A stretch of DNA of 64,000 nt from Lingula anatina (GCF_001039355.2 NW_019773725.1:76015-140014), one strand, 5' to 3'; shown: positions 1 through 14,584, counted from the stretch's first letter. Made by a program: numbers and translations. Notes: generated by a model not told the origin, from the sequence alone.

Positions 1-1531
1 AAAGATGTTTCTTCAGTCACTAACTGGCAACGCAATTGCCAAATACAGAATGGTAATGCACTAATTGTATTGTTGTTTTTTATATTATATTGTACAAGGT
101 TATGATAATTTACGTATCAGTACAGAAATAAATTGAACGGAATTGTTAGAAAAACTCTCCTCTTCAAAACCTCATTACAAATACCCGCGGCCACAGTTTC
201 ACTTGTATGAGGAAACAAAAATCTGGGCTAATGATACCCTGCTGCAGAATAGATAGAAAAATTACATACGTGTACATGTACCAGAATATAGCAATATGAC
301 TCCTCAATTAATTATTGAACTATTATACCAGCATTTAAGATAACACACGATAATTCTGTACTCCTTTAAATAAGATGTAAACTGTTGTTACTTATACAAT
401 AACTTTTTCCTTTGTGTATCCCTGCATGGTTAGCCATAAAAGCAACATATTCCATTTATTTCATAACCATTAATTAGCGCAATGTTTGTGCAATTTACAG
501 GAGAATAGAGTACACCGTACAAGTTGATTGGCTAGTAAACAGACAAGCAACAGGGATAAGTACATCATCATTATTAGGCTTCAAAATGTATGTTTCCTCC
601 AGTAAAATCTGGGTAATGTAAGTATGTGAAATACCTCGAGCGAAGATCGTAACACCGAATGTTTGACGAAACTGCTCGACATCTGTTATTATTTTAGTTA
701 TTTTTAAATTAAATTTACTATTGTTTAGCGAACGGAAGAAAGGAATCTACCTCCCTAAAGCAAGTACAATTGGTCGGAATTGTAAAAAATAGAACGATAT
801 AAAACATACATGCAACTGAGACTTAAGATTTTTTCTTAATCGCTGCTGTGGTATGTTCTAAAAGTGAGATGCAAATAGTAACCGAATTGTGTTAATATAT
901 TAAAAAAACTTGCTTCAGCCAAAAATGTTAAGCTATTGCTCAGGCTAATAACGAATTCAGATGGATGTCTCCCCTTTTTTGGGATATATTGCTTATTTCT
1001 AATAATGGGTTCCTATGGTTTCTTAGGGCATTTTTGTTGATAACATAAAATAAAACAATCGAATTAGCCATTATGGGTAACCATTACAAGAGCTGAGTCC
1101 CATTATCCAGTAGACTGATAAACTGATCTTTATAATTACATTCTCATGGGATTTTACCTGCTTTTCACACTTATCTCATAAAATATATCACATTACAGAT
1201 AACTAAATGATGCTGGGTAAAAAAAAAAACAGTTGACCTCAGATAGTTGTCGTTGTTTGTTTCATAAATGGAAACGTGCGGCTTTTGGTCAGATTATTAA
1301 CTCAGTAAACTCTTGTAGATGGTGAAGTTGATTACCAATTTACTAAGATGTAGTTCGACATATTGTTAAACGCTCGGTGCAATAAATGGGTATTGTATTT
1401 CTTTACTTGTGCATAAATTATATGAGTGACTTTTTTATGGTGAATGGAATTTGGATTGGGTTAGGCGATGTTTTATGTCGCTTGTTATGCCAGGTTAGTC
1501 CTTTTAGTAACAGTCAAAAGAGTTTCTTTTT

Positions 1532-1557
1532 GAGAGAGAGAGAGAGAGAGAGAGAGA
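1532..1557. repeat. (GA)n microsatellite
   Basis: Thirteen uninterrupted GA dinucleotides in AT-rich intergenic DNA. A short open frame runs across it, but no domain or splice context supports coding. Confidence 0.95.
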
Positions 1558-2051
1558 ACAACACGCAAAAGAAGTGCAATGACATTGCACTCAGTTCAAA
1601 TGTAGTAGAAAGTTATCCTGTCATTTACTAATCTCTCAACAAACCGGATAACAACATATAATCAGGCAAGAAGTCTCTTGTCAGAAACGTGACACTTTAA
1701 TGTAGCAGCCAAATTGAGTTTTGCGCAATTTGCACTTTGAGAAAATGTATTGCCGCTACTTTGGCCATTGGCGTGTTAGTAATCAGGAAGAATCTACATG
1801 TATAGGTCAGATGCAGAGGAGATATGCGGCGGATAAATAGCTAGAACACTGACACCGTGTGTCCTGGTTCTGATCTTCAGTACTGTTGATCTGCAATACG
1901 TGCAACAAACTGTGTAACAGAATGTGCATAATGTATACTCATAGACGCACAATTGGACCCCTGCCATAATCATTTTGGAGCGGTGTATAGAAAATCCATG
2001 ATATCATTTACTTTATTCAAGTATCCCCGCACCGCAAATTATGGTGAACTT

Positions 2052-2083
2052 TGTGTGTGTGTGTGTGTGTGTGAGTGTGTGCG
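2052..2083. repeat. (TG)n microsatellite
   Basis: Uninterrupted TG run with a degenerate TG/CG tail to about 2100. The histidine/threonine runs of the minus-strand frame here are a translation artefact of the repeat. Confidence 0.95.
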
Positions 2084-4574
2084 AGCGTGTGCCCATGTGC
2101 GTTTCTACAAATGTATCACAATCTAGTTTAGTCCCTGAGTCTGTACGGCAAGCTACCCCATTGGTAAACCACACTATGTACATCAACGGAGTTGTCAAAT
2201 CTTCGCGTTAACTCTCATTCTAGGCGTTTTTCATCATCGATTCTTTGCGATTCCAGCTTGTACCATCGTTTTGCTCACACCACGACTTGCGGATCATTCC
2301 CATATCCTGTCTTACTAACTGTTGATCGATCTATATATCGCTTAAACGAGTACCATTCAGCAATAAGAATACCAATCAATTTTGATGTCAGTTTCCATTT
2401 GTACTGGTTTGGAAAAGAAGTAATTTCAGTAAAACGTTATTTCCAAACTGCCTGTCGAGTCGACAGTAAGCAGTTATTTTGGTGATATCATTAAATCCAG
2501 GCTAAGTCTGATGGAAGTGCACTCATTAAAGATACTCTGTACGGGATTTACCTGACGAAGTGAATTTTCCTGGAACAAAAAGCAATTTCTGCTACTCGTT
2601 CGACCCGTTCCTGCGGTTGGATTCGATGTTTTATTCCATTTATTAATGATATAGATTTAAATTAATGATTTAGTTCTAAATGACTTAACCAATTTTCTTG
2701 AGATAAACGGTGTATTTATCCGAATAGCAAAGCAGCGCCCACCCCACTTTCTTGACAACTCTGTACATGTACTGTAGCAATCTCGATAACTTAAAGTCAT
2801 AAACCGATGCCGCCATCACTTAGAGCACTTGGCACCGGTTTGCACGCAATTCAACCTATGTGACAAAATGGTTCACAGGTGACGAAGTCCGTCAGGATGT
2901 GATCAGTTATATTATTTTGAGGGCATTAATTTATGGCATTTCTTTGTTAAAAGTAGTCAAATAGTATTACCTGCCCTTAGATAAGGCCAACAAAAAGTGT
3001 TTTACTGTATGTATATTTCAAGTAAAAGACGCATTTTCAAATTTTGACGCTTTGTCCCTCTTATCTTCCATAAGGATTTGGACACCCCTTTTTACCAGCA
3101 TCAAAAAGCCCTTCATGTCTGTCATGCAATACACTGACGCGACACGGTTATTTTTAGTTAAACCCCGGATTGTGCACGCTGGCCCCGCAAGGTGTCGCCT
3201 ATGGAGGTCGGGCAGCACAGCTCATAGGGCACATATGGTGAACAGTGGCAAAGGTGACAGGTGCTTACAAACATTTTTCATAACCGTGATTGTTTCTCAT
3301 TCCATTCACAGATTTGATATCGACGGCAATGCTAAACAAGCATAGTGCTTGTGGCACTTGCAAAAGTGAGTCTAGGTACGTTGACAGGTCGCATAGGTGC
3401 CCCAGATTAACCCCCGGCAGAGAAGAGACCCCAAGCAAAGAACAACACAACCTGTAGATACTGAACATTTGGCAAAAGTTAAGCAACACTGGATTTTGGC
3501 AGAAGTCGAGAGGAAATTCATTAACATGCCAAGTTCAAGTTCAAGACTTGGCCCTTGACACCAGCAACGCTCCCCTTAGTCAAGAATCTGAACGAGACAG
3601 GATGTGATCCTGCGTTCGGAAGGTACATTGTTTATTCTATTTTCTACGGGCGTTTTTTTTGTAATTTTATCAACTTGCTTGACATTTTGTTCCCATGTGC
3701 TAGTAGCGTACACTAACTGCGCTGTAAACCCATTTATCAATGCTGTCATCTTTACCTGTATCTCTATTTTAATAGATTAAAATACTGGTAGTAAAATACC
3801 AGTGGCACGTACGTTTGACACATTTCAGTAAGGAAATAAACCGTGATGCTTATATTAATTTGCAATACTTAAGCATCATCCTATTAATGAAAACTCAACC
3901 TTTCAATATCATCATACAATAACACTATAATGGTGGGAGGTGCTATGAAAAAATGCTTATTTAAAAGAATTAATAAAAGCAAATAATATGTGATTTTATT
4001 CCATTTGGGATACTTTTATTTTTTTTTCAAACCAGTTAATTATCAAACATGACTTATTTTCAGATAATCCACAGATATTACTGCATTGTAACCCTTTTGA
4101 TACACAGATCTACAGTTCTAACATACAAATACCTTTCAGACACCGACTGATAAGATGTTTATAATTATATGTATAAAGTAGTGAAAATATCACATAATGT
4201 GTGTGCAGAAGATATATTTCTACAGGTACCTTTCATTCGTCAGCCAGAAAACTTTACAATGTACTCAATAAATGTAGACATTTGAACAAGCGAAAAATCT
4301 ACATACAGACATGGCAGTGTTGTGTATTATATTGTCACCAACCTAAAACTGAATGGGTATAGAAATTACTGTCATTCTTAATTCTGAAAAACAAATTACA
4401 TCTTGCAGCCCTCACTGTCCCACTATTTGCAGATAGTGTTCTAATCACTGTGTACTTTTGATGAGGCATAGACTGTGTGTCATGTTGTCATGTATAATTT
4501 TTGCCTGAATGTGATCTGATGTGCCCATATGTAATTATTTTTGGGTGTCTTATGGTATGTCATGTAATCAAAGC

Positions 4575-4705
4575 GATGTTTCAGAGTCCTTGAAAGACCT
4601 TGTGAAAACCAGGAAGCAGTTCGCAACTGACAACTGAATCTCACCGAACCACGATTGCTTCTACTTCCTGGTTTTCACAAGGTCCTTCAAGGACTGTAAA
4701 ACATC
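4575..4705. mobile_element. Foldback element / MITE with ~42-bp inverted arms
   Basis: The arms at 4575-4616 and 4663-4705 are near-perfect inverted copies (left begins GATGTTTCAGAGTCCTTG, right ends CAAGGACTGTAAAACATC), separated by about 46 bp. There is no coding capacity. The structure fits a short non-autonomous foldback transposon. I could not assign a superfamily or a clear target-site duplication. Confidence 0.7.
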
Positions 4706-5039
4706 CCTATAATTGCAGCAAGTACCATAAAACACCCAAAAATGAGTAGATATGGGAATATCAGATTACATACATGCAAATATTCCACATGACAACGATT
4801 TACACCCTCGCAGGAATGCTTTTCCTTTGACGGTCTTTGTCGCGCTGTCGGTTGATGCAGCATATATTTCAAAACAAATTGACTGCATACGCAAGATTTT
4901 GCACCTTCAAGTATTGTAACACGTTTGCATGTGATGTACATGTACCTTTATTTCTACAAGTATTTTCTGCCCAAAGTACCAAAAGAAAAAGTTATCTCAC
5001 TATGTTGTTGGAAAAACTGCTTTTTTTCCGGTGTGACTG

Positions 5040-5089
5040 AATTACGCAATACACCGCAATACAGCGCAACACAGTGCAATACACTTCAA
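5040..5089. repeat. Short ~10-bp tandem repeat (CGCAATACAC-like)
   Basis: Four to five degenerate decamers of the form CGCAATACAC / CGCAACACAG follow one another. The function is unknown; replication slippage is the simplest origin. Confidence 0.6.
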
Positions 5090-7129
5090 AAAATCAAATC
5101 TAGTTGCAATTACACAAAAGAAATGACCATTCCCAGCAAAGTAGGGTAATATAAAAACAACCTATATTACTAGGTAAGTAATATCGTTGATATAACTTAA
5201 CAAATCAGCAAGACATTTATATTGTCCGGTTGGCAGCCATGTTGGTATGAACTTCTACATTTAGTGTTGGCAGTTTCGCTCCGGAGACGTCGTCTTCGGT
5301 TAAAAACAGCGTATCGTTTTCGATCATCTTTGCATTTAATTGCTTCTGTACAAAATGTCCGCTTGCTGCTCGACCAAGGAAATTTTAGCACATGTGAACT
5401 AACGTACAACCCGGCACACAGATGTTTGACAAACCATATTATGAGGACAAGGGTGAATTTAAAATGGGTATTAGCGTGTAACTTCGTAATCTCCTCAGGA
5501 TATTTTTAAATGCGTTAAATTTTTGAAAGCTGTTCCATAGGAATAAAATTATTCCTGATCTAACGAAAACAAATTTTATTTTACTTTGAAAAAATTAACC
5601 AACGGCATCATGTCGATGAAACGCAAATGATTAAGCTAATTACAAAAGGTTGAAATACACTGTTTAATAGAAGGTCAATTGCAGTCATAAACCATCACAA
5701 AGCAACAAGCTAATTATAATTAGCCAAAGAGTTTATTTTCGTTCCTCTTGATATAAAATGGCATTTTACGTTAATTCATCACCATTATCCCTGTAAGGCG
5801 TAAGTCGTGATATTGAAGCAATGTAGTTCAATTGACTGTGATGATGAGAATGTTATTAAACTGTCAATCTCTTACACGTCGAAATCAACGAGTGGTAATC
5901 AAACTCAAAAATTGAATGTAGGCGAGTGCATACAGGATTTACGCTTAACTTTGGTGCATCAATTAGTGACCCACAACTGACATCGATTACTACGCAAATA
6001 GTCATTTTCGTTGGTTTCAAAAAATCTAAATGCTTTTTGATACATTAACAATATAATGAGCCAGTTGAGTAGTTCTCTACTGAACAACTGATCGATTAAT
6101 CAATTCAAAGGTCCCTTTGATCATGTAGCGTTAACCTGAACTGAAGAACGATCAACGCGTTTTTATTAAAGGTGGCAATTTTGATGACTCTGTCAAAATT
6201 AATAAAAAAAGAACCTTGTGAACTTTTGTCCCACTTAGTGACACATTGCTCTAAACTGATACGCTGTCCGTTACAAATACGTGCGTGATTCGCCTGCATG
6301 ATACCACGCGAAGCCGTGTACTTATAGACATAAAATGGGTTTAAATTTTGATTGATTCTAACACTGTAACGCAGACTGAAAAACATGCTACCTTAAGAAA
6401 TGCCAAGTGGAAGAAAACTTTTGGCTCAAATTGCTCGTGTATGTGTGAACTTCTTTCACATGCTCTCTGACAATTTACTTAGATCAACAGCTATTCATTT
6501 GCAGTTTGCACTTCGTACCTGGCTTGTTTTAGACGCGATGTCAGTGCCAATAACTTTTGCTGTCAGCTGCTGTGTATACGACGAAACTGCTCTGAAACGG
6601 TTGACAGTGAACACAATTTGCACTCACTTCACTCTATATAAATGCAATACTCTTCTGTAAATGATTTCACTGTTATGTAAAACACCACTAGTTTCACGGC
6701 AATGTGAACCATCCCTCGGAGCATATACATATATATCATTCAAAAACGTACTCAACACTCTGTCCTGCGCTAATTACTTTAATGTATCTGTCAACAGACT
6801 AATTGAGGATATTGCTTCTCTCTCGCATAAGTCCATAAAATATTATTATGAAGGGAAGGGGGGCGGGAAACCTGTTATGGCGTTTTTTTTTTTGCAGAAT
6901 CCACTTACTTTCAGCTACTTAAGATATAAATGTTAAAAACTAAAACAAGCATTCAGGCACGGTCAGCTCACGACTACTATCTTCCAATTCAATAGCAGCT
7001 AACATAAACTGATATCTGGCATAACCTAGCTATTTCGAACAATAAAATGTTTAAACGAAACAAACTATTTAATTGGTCATTGTAGTTCGGAATCTGTCAT
7101 GACCAATGCTTTGACTGCCAATAGTAACG

Positions 7130-7151
7130 AAAAAAAAAAAAAAAAAAAAAA
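7130..7151. repeat. Poly(A) tract
   Basis: Twenty-two A residues. I see no retrogene body upstream that would make this a retroposed tail. Confidence 0.9.
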
Positions 7152-8671
7152 CCAACAGTATTTCTTCTTTAAACATCTCCCTTCGATTTCCACTTGGCCT
7201 GATTGGACTTGTGTTACCCATGGGAAGTCTAACAGATTGCAGATCTACACTGTATGTCATTTATGCGAATACTGATATGTTTCGGCAGGGACCTATCTTA
7301 TTGCATAGGCAAACGCAGTGAGTGTAAAAATTTAGAAAAAAAATGAATAGGAATAAAAGGAATGATACACAGATAAGCGCTTTTGATTACGGCCGAGATC
7401 GGGCCTATGTATAGTAAATTTCATGCAGTTTCAACTAGGCTAACTATAAGCGATATCCAGCGTAAGCAACGATCATTTAAAACATTATAATTGGTTCAAA
7501 TATTCTTGGCTAGATCTGTCAATCTTTCAAACTGAAAGTAAGGATAAGACAACTGAAAAGGAAAAGGGGATACAAAGGGAAAAATACACGTACCTAGTGT
7601 CTGCATTGAGCGTGTGCCCGGCGATTCCGACTTTTCCCCGATATATTTTCTCGGCTTATAAAACTTAGCCGTATCACAGTTGTATCAAAGGGTGGACGCG
7701 CTATCATCAAGTTTTGTAGGTCTGATTTTGTACCCCCGACCGTGTATGCTCCCCAAATCCCGACCCTTTTTCCCGGTGCCCAATCGCCAAGTAGGAATTT
7801 AGCGTATAGTAAAGATTAGCGTATTAACTATGATTATTACAGTTATTATTATATAAGTAAGTGGTATTCCCTTGATAGGTGTCCATCTTTTGGCAAATAT
7901 AGGATGGAAAGGATCATTTATTACACTGATGGATTTAGATTTAAAAAAAACCACTTATAGGGGAACCATTTGTCTTCTTTATGCTACCACAATCGTTAAT
8001 AGTTTTTAGTTTATTGGTAAGCATATGGCCGATAACAGATCAGCATTTTGAAAAATGTTATGTAGGCCGCCCGGAATTTACAGCACAATGCATGCATTAC
8101 TAAAAGATAGATGCTTGCACACTCCGCTGGTTCTTTTCATTCTAAATAACAGTCTATAATGACTGAATTCAGCCACTATTTGAGAGCTACCGGTCGCAAT
8201 GGCTGTAACATCTGTGACAAGGCGTTTGCAAATAAATGCCTATTTAATTAGTCTAATTTTTTGCTATGGTTTTAACGTTGGTGTTTTACCTGGGTTTGAT
8301 ACTAATTTATAAAACCTGTTTTTAAAAAAGTCCATTGACAACTTAATATTAATAAACCAATTGGGTCGACGAAAGGAGTAAAAGATGCACCTTTTTCACA
8401 AAAAAATACATATTTTGAAATTGCTGGCAACCTTCCTGTGTGAGACCATCGCATTTAAATGCCAAAAATCGGACACCAATTTTATATATGTACACGCATC
8501 TTTATGCGTTAGTAGCAGATGGCATCTTTTATGTTGTCTGAGTGGATATTGTTTTACGTGTAAAGAGTAGTTGGACGGTGTTCTCTGTGCGTGAATTCCC
8601 AGCTCAGAACAACTTTATTGCATGCTAACACATTGATAACGAAACGATTGTTATTTTGGTACATTATAGGT

Positions 8672-8758
8672 ACCCTTAGGGACCATTCCCAGACCCTATC
8701 GGTCTAACTGTGGATCGATCTATCTCCGAGGGGATTCTCGCTAAATTGCAATCACGAC
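8672..8758. mobile_element. Diverged half copy of the GGGTGCATTCCCA MITE family
   Basis: The segment contains ACCATTCCCAGA, then GATCGATCTATCTCCG and CGCTAAATTGCAATCAC. These parallel in order the left half of the full copy at 27699-27923. The other terminus is not recognisable, so this looks like a degraded or truncated member of the same family. Confidence 0.45.
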
Positions 8759-8780
8759 CTAAAACGTTGGAAAACACCCA

Positions 8781-8781
8781 T

Positions 8782-8819
<38 letters not shown>
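8781..8819. repeat. (ATT)n microsatellite
   Basis: Thirteen trinucleotide units with one phase change near the left end. Confidence 0.95.
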
Positions 8820-8821
<2 letters not shown>

Positions 8822-9183
8822 CTAAACGTTATCATCAACTTTTGGGGTTTGTGTGCGAGGTAGATGAGGAAGTTAGGAAAAAAAACTTGATTGCAAACAG
8901 GATGACACAGATGTAGGGACTCATCAGTACTTTACCAATGGTGTTGCTGATCTACTTATCCGATTGGTCATCTAAATAGGCATGCCGTTGGGAATAAAAG
9001 ATTGGGATATCGCCACTTTGGTTAAAAAAGTAATCACATGGCTCATAGCTTTAAGTACCAAGCAAATGGGTTGTCACATAAAGTATTCAAAATTTGATGA
9101 AAGTATTTTGAAGTCTTAATGGATAGTGGGTGTTGTTTCCTAAGCGGTGGTATTTTCAACACCGCACGCTAGGGTACAAACAA

Positions 9184-9197
9184 CCCCCCCCCCCCCC
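9184..9197. repeat. Poly(C) tract
   Basis: Fourteen C residues; the length is likely to be unreliable in sequencing. Confidence 0.9.
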
Positions 9198-9255
9198 AAG
9201 CACACACGGGGCCTCGTTTGCTCTGTCTCCTTGGAAAGAGTTTAGAACTGAGTTT

Positions 9256-9473
9256 AACCCCTTTACACTGGACGGTGTCCTTTGTGCGTCCTATGTGCGA
9301 CCATGAAAATGGCATCGCTGCGGTCGTAGAAAGGAGGCACAAGCATCGCTTTGGTTGCACAATAAATGGTCAATGATTTGCCAGTTGTCGGCACGTAAAG
9401 TGTTTTTTTTTACTTTCAAACGGGGCCGCTCTGCGGGAGGCAGCAAAGACACCGTCCTGTGTAATGGGGGCTT
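9256..9473. mobile_element. Possible foldback element with ~28-bp imperfect inverted arms
   Basis: The left arm (9256-9287, with TTTACACTGGACGGTGTCC) and right arm (9442-9473, with GACACCGTCCTGTGTAATG) are imperfect inverted copies around a 150-bp, CpG-containing interior. No target-site duplication was clear. A degraded MITE is the simplest reading. Confidence 0.45.
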
Positions 9474-12399
9474 TAGCGAGGCTGTATCAGGTCACGTCAG
9501 GCGACAGACTGGCTGGGATCATATGGCTTTTACTGGTCACACGACTCGGTATTCCCAACTCAACAGCTAAGTGTCAATTATGGCACCCAATAGAGATATG
9601 AATGTCTGAACTAATCTACACACAGTTGAAATACCGCTGGGAATTTTGTAAGCTTGTGCACAAAGCTTTCGACCAAAACATTTTTAATCCTTTACTTTGT
9701 ACCTAATGGGCAGATATAGCATGGTGAATCTTCCACTGAAGCAACTTCCATCTGTTTGCAGATACCGGTAGGTGTTCGTAAAAGCAAGAAAAAGTTTGAT
9801 GGACGAATCGCATTTAAAAACAATCAGAGTAAGTACCATGTCATCTATAATGGCAACAGATTTTTTAAACGGTATGTCGTGATAATGATGACAGGCCATA
9901 CTTATTTGTGCGTAAATATTTTAACAACTGGACTGTTTTGGAAACCTGTCTGTCAAAGGCTCTATCGGAGCCTAAGTGATGGTTTCTAGGTAGAAGCTTA
10001 TGAATTATCATTGTTTTGTCTTTAGACTGAATAACCACGAGTTTCCCATATACTCCACATATTAGCACGTCCAAAATTAAGTGCAGTCCAGGTCAAATAT
10101 TCCTAACATCATAAGGGTCCTTTGGGTCTACTTAATAAAAAAACCCCACTTCGATGGCACTCAATAGAGAATCGTTATTTATCATTTTAGATGAATGATG
10201 ACTCTAGAAGTAATGCATTTATAATTCTGTATCTTGCAGTATGGCAGCGCCACCTCTGTTCATATGACTGTTAAACTATCATATTATTTGATTTTATTGT
10301 GTTGGAAAATGTTTATATCACAATAACAAGTTTCGTATTTACCCAGAACTCAAGTCTAACTAACACTCGTTAGTCTGCCATTATTCCTGACTCCTCTCTG
10401 CACTAAATACCACGAGTTTTCACCTTTCTACGTTAGGTGGCAATGTTTGAGCTATGCTATGATTCTCAGGGCTTAGTTAATATTTTTGTGCGATCGAATT
10501 AGCGATACCTTCGATAAGATAAGATAAGCTAAGAGTTTATCAAGCCAATTACAAAAATCGGAAATCCCTTTCCTTTTAGAGCAAGTTTGATAATAAACAG
10601 AGTAAAAGTAATGCAATCGATAATTAAGAATTTGGTTTTGAGATCAAATTAAAATGCGTCACTGCACTTGGATAAAAGCTGTTTAAAAAATCGTTTACTG
10701 CCTTTAAAATTACAGAGTCTAATATAGTTATCCCAGGGCAAGCCCAACTGCTTTCTTTGGAATTATTTGATGTCATTGGATCCAGCATCATTTAACTACA
10801 ATCTGCATTGAAAGTTTATCGTACAAATTACTTCCTCGATCGTCACATGCTGTTTCGCCTTCCTTCCTATAACTGACAGGACGGAGTTGGGTGAATGCCA
10901 GGGAAAGAGTCGTTTTGTTTTCAAATCTGATTACTGGAATTTCTGGATATTGGGAATGAGCCTTACAAGTTTCCAAACTGATCATTGCTTTGGCGTTTTT
11001 TGTTCTCTCTTAAAAACTCCGAGTAGGTTCAGGTTTATATATGAAATAAAACAATAAACATTTGTGAGGATTTTTGTATATTATACAGAAACAAATAATA
11101 TGTAAAACAATACCCAGATGGGTTAAGAAGTATGTCGGACAAAAACTGATTTTCTGAAATATAGTTTATTGTGTAGTTTTTGTTCTATTCTAAACTAGAC
11201 ATAGACCGCTGGTGAGAAGTGATGTAAGATTTAACCTAAATCGACACGCGCGTTACTGTACAAGGTTTACATTTAGTAATTGAATCTTGTTTAAGCCAAC
11301 TGTTTAAATCTGTTTAACAGGACGGATTTTGACCAAGATGCATTGCAGTGGAAGTCGAGTTTGTTAGAAAACCTGTACTACATATATCATTCATAATCTG
11401 ATATTTTTGGTCTCAGGAGATTCAAATATAATCATCGCAGATAACAAAAAAGTCATTGGCTAGCAAAAAAATACTAGACACGTGAAATATGGCATTACCA
11501 GCTTAATAACAAATTATTGGGATAAAACCTCCATCTGCTGTCACAGGCAGCTTGATTAGACTTTTTAATTCAGTATTCCACGCGCCGTTTTCTTTTTCAA
11601 ATGCTTGACTCCATTTCATTTAAGTGTATAAACTTTGCCATTGAGAACCTAGTAGTCACTAATTGCTGTGATTTTCTTGGTACATAGTCAATTTAGATTG
11701 AACCGAAGAAGCTTGCCAACGGGTAGAACTTAAAAAAAGGTTGTTGTTTAACCAGCAGGACATCTGAAAACGTAAACACATAGCTGAGATCTTTTAAAAG
11801 ATAAAACCAAGCAACACAAGTGTCACTGTATCTTGCAGCGGAGAATGTGTTTGACTATTTCACTTTGACAAGTAACTACAGAAAATGTCGACACCCCTTT
11901 GAGATTTTCATCAATCTGATTCAAGTTCAATGGGTTTCCCCGGAAGGCTTGTCGAATCGAATTTAGATGTAATCAGCACCACAATGTATGTATATTGGCA
12001 GTTGTTTACCACGCTCTTCTGTTCTTTCTATAGCATTGCGTTCTCTCCGCATGCTGGCATCGTTTTGACTTGCAATGTTTTTTTTATGTGCTGCTTTGAA
12101 AACGAGACCTCAATCGTTAATGCGGCAGGGCAAGGGGCGTACTAGCACGTCAAAGAGTGACTACTTTAATGTGATATAGGACATTTGCTCTGTTCAGTTG
12201 GATTAGGCGATTGCTGGCAATATATTCATAGATTCATGACTTCTCATGACTTCAAACGAGGTCCGTCCCGTGTGGTCTTAAATGGGCTTTTCTGTGGATT
12301 TTGTCATTCTGAGATAAGAGGTTTTGGCAAACAAGTCAGAAGCTAATGCACAATCAACGCAGGCGAGCGCCCTTTGAAACAGTAAGTGTCAGAATGCTT

Positions 12400-12491
12400 A
12401 ATTACCATCTTAATGAAGCTTGATCGTTGGCTCTAATTGTACAAATCCCGAATTACCAATTTAATGAAATTTAATCATTGGCACTAATTGT
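12400..12491. repeat. Diverged two-copy direct repeat, 51-bp spacing, rich in TAAT cores
   Basis: Two 41-bp units (12400-12440 and 12451-12491) match at most positions and differ by scattered substitutions. Each carries AATTACC, TTAATGA and CTAATTGT in the same order. TAAT cores are typical homeodomain binding cores, so a regulatory role is possible but inferred only. It lies about 5 kb upstream of the GPCR. Confidence 0.55.
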
Positions 12492-13651
12492 TGGAGACCT
12501 CTGATGACAGGAAACACTTAATAGCTGGTGTTAATGTTATTATTATTTTTTGGCTATGGTTAGCTATTTATAGCAGAAACGATCATTTAAAGGGCGTAAT
12601 AATAGGTAAGTGGGCTGACCAGGGTATAAGTAGTAATCTTGAACTGAGGCTACGACACACTTGAAATGTTTACAGACAACAGGACGGCGTCAATCGTCTG
12701 GCGTTTCTTAATCGTCTTGATTGGAACAATCCCCGGACGCCCACTAATATATGATGCTGTCGGTTCCGTTTGAAATCTTTCGGAAGATATACTGTATACA
12801 TTGTCAATGGTAAGCACAGTGACGCTTTTCACCACTTATTTCTAAAGGTAGGTCCTTCGTGTTGTTTTCTGGGTTGAAATATTTTGTTTAACAACAACAA
12901 CAAAAGCAGTGGTTATTTTTATTATTGAATCAAATGCTATCATTTAGTTGAAGTAGGTGATATATATGAGCTCTATGTAAAAGCATTTTTCCCAAATTCT
13001 GTTTACTTTAAAATAGGAGAGAATTATTTACTGTATCTTTAAAATCATTGTCTTATCACTGACGTTTTTAGTGGTGATATTAAAAAGCTGAGGTAGTAGT
13101 CGTCGGGTTTGGCATTGGTTCAATTGTTTAAGAATTCTTCAAAGAATAAAAAAAGCTCTTGGGTTCCGTAAACTATAATGCTATCACTTCATATTCATAT
13201 CACTTTGATGCCAATTGGTTCGAGGATTTAAAACAGCGATGATTCTCAACACATTTTTGCATTAAATACAGCCGTAAGAAACGGTAAATAAAAATTGTTA
13301 CTAGAATGGACTTCTCTCACACCAGGCGTTACAAGCAGTCTCTTCCGCGCGTCTCCTATAGTACATCGGACCATTACCTAACAGAATTCTTGCTTCCCAG
13401 AACGGAAATGCCGGCAAATATGCCAAGCACAATAAGAAACATTGTATCTATCGAGGGTTTACTTCCTACGGGGTGATTTCTCTTGGGACATGTTGATAAC
13501 AGCAATGGCAAAAGATAGTGAAAACTTCACTTCTGTTCTCTTTTCAAACAGTAAATCAGAGATACCATGTAAGAGCAAAAGATTGGATCCGTACAGTAAA
13601 AAAATCGTTGAACTGACAGCAATCTCCCTGGGAAGGAAAAAGAAGATAGCA

Positions 13652-13687
<36 letters not shown>
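13652..13687. repeat. (AAT)n microsatellite
   Basis: Twelve AAT units. They create Asn runs on the + strand and Leu/Tyr runs on the - strand in open frames that I do not accept as genes. Confidence 0.95.
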
Positions 13688-13688
<1 letters not shown>

Positions 13689-14584
13689 CAATAAATAATA
13701 AAGGTAATGATAACATTGGAAAAAATCTAGACTGATCTTGTGTATGCTTAGAATCAGCTGATACATTAGAAACAATGCTGTTCACTTTTGGAATATCGGT
13801 CGAGACAACCGACAGTTTTACCATTCATTTTTGGCCATCATTAAACATGCCTGTGTGATCTCGAATGAGAAATAAGAAAATTTCAAACATAGATGTTCAA
13901 AGCATCATTATCAAGTCAACGATAACATCTTAATCACTCACAATGTGGCAATTGCTATGATCAAAGTACTTTTAAGACCTTTGATTATCCAATGTGAGGA
14001 CTGATAGTCACGACTTAGTAGGGCTTTATTATTTACGCGTTTTGATTAACTGCTTTCACTGGATCGTTAGGGATTAATACAAAGCACTCTATCTATTTTA
14101 CTAACTACAGCAGTGTCATGTGTAGTACAAACATCAAAGGCGTCTAGGGATCAGTACTCCATAAAACCAATTAGTCATTATACACCTGTACGTATACGTA
14201 TTCTCGACATTCATCATAAGACTTCCCTTTCCTTAAACATCATGACGACAATAAATACACGATCAAACGATCAGAAGTTATTGCTATGACTTTTTAGTCT
14301 CATATTAAGATTCATATTATTAAACTAAGACTGATGGACATACTGCACCTAACCGGAAGTTAGAAACTCTAAAAATTCTTACTGTCGCTCTCCACAGCCA
14401 CGTTGTGGCATCCGAACCCTGCTTTCAATGTAAATGTCAATAAAACATGCATTTGAATGAGGCCCGAATCTCCCGGCTTTATAACTGTTGGCCTATATAT
14501 CAGTGAGAAAAAGAAGGAAAACGGGACAGATGAACGGTCCAACATGCACATCGCATGTCTGTACGTGGTCACACAAGTCGTGGC

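Noticed and set aside
5197-5509. Overlapping + and - frames in a moderately CpG-rich stretch
   Set aside because: No domain recognised and the two frames mirror each other; I could not decide on a real exon.
10518-10535. Run of GATAAG motifs
   Set aside because: Three overlapping GATAAG copies could be GATA-factor sites, but they are equally a short slippage repeat in AT-rich DNA.
13442-13824. Open frames on both strands (97 and 121 codons)
   Set aside because: They overlap each other and run through an (AAT)n tract that supplies Asn or Leu/Tyr runs; no domain or splice context.
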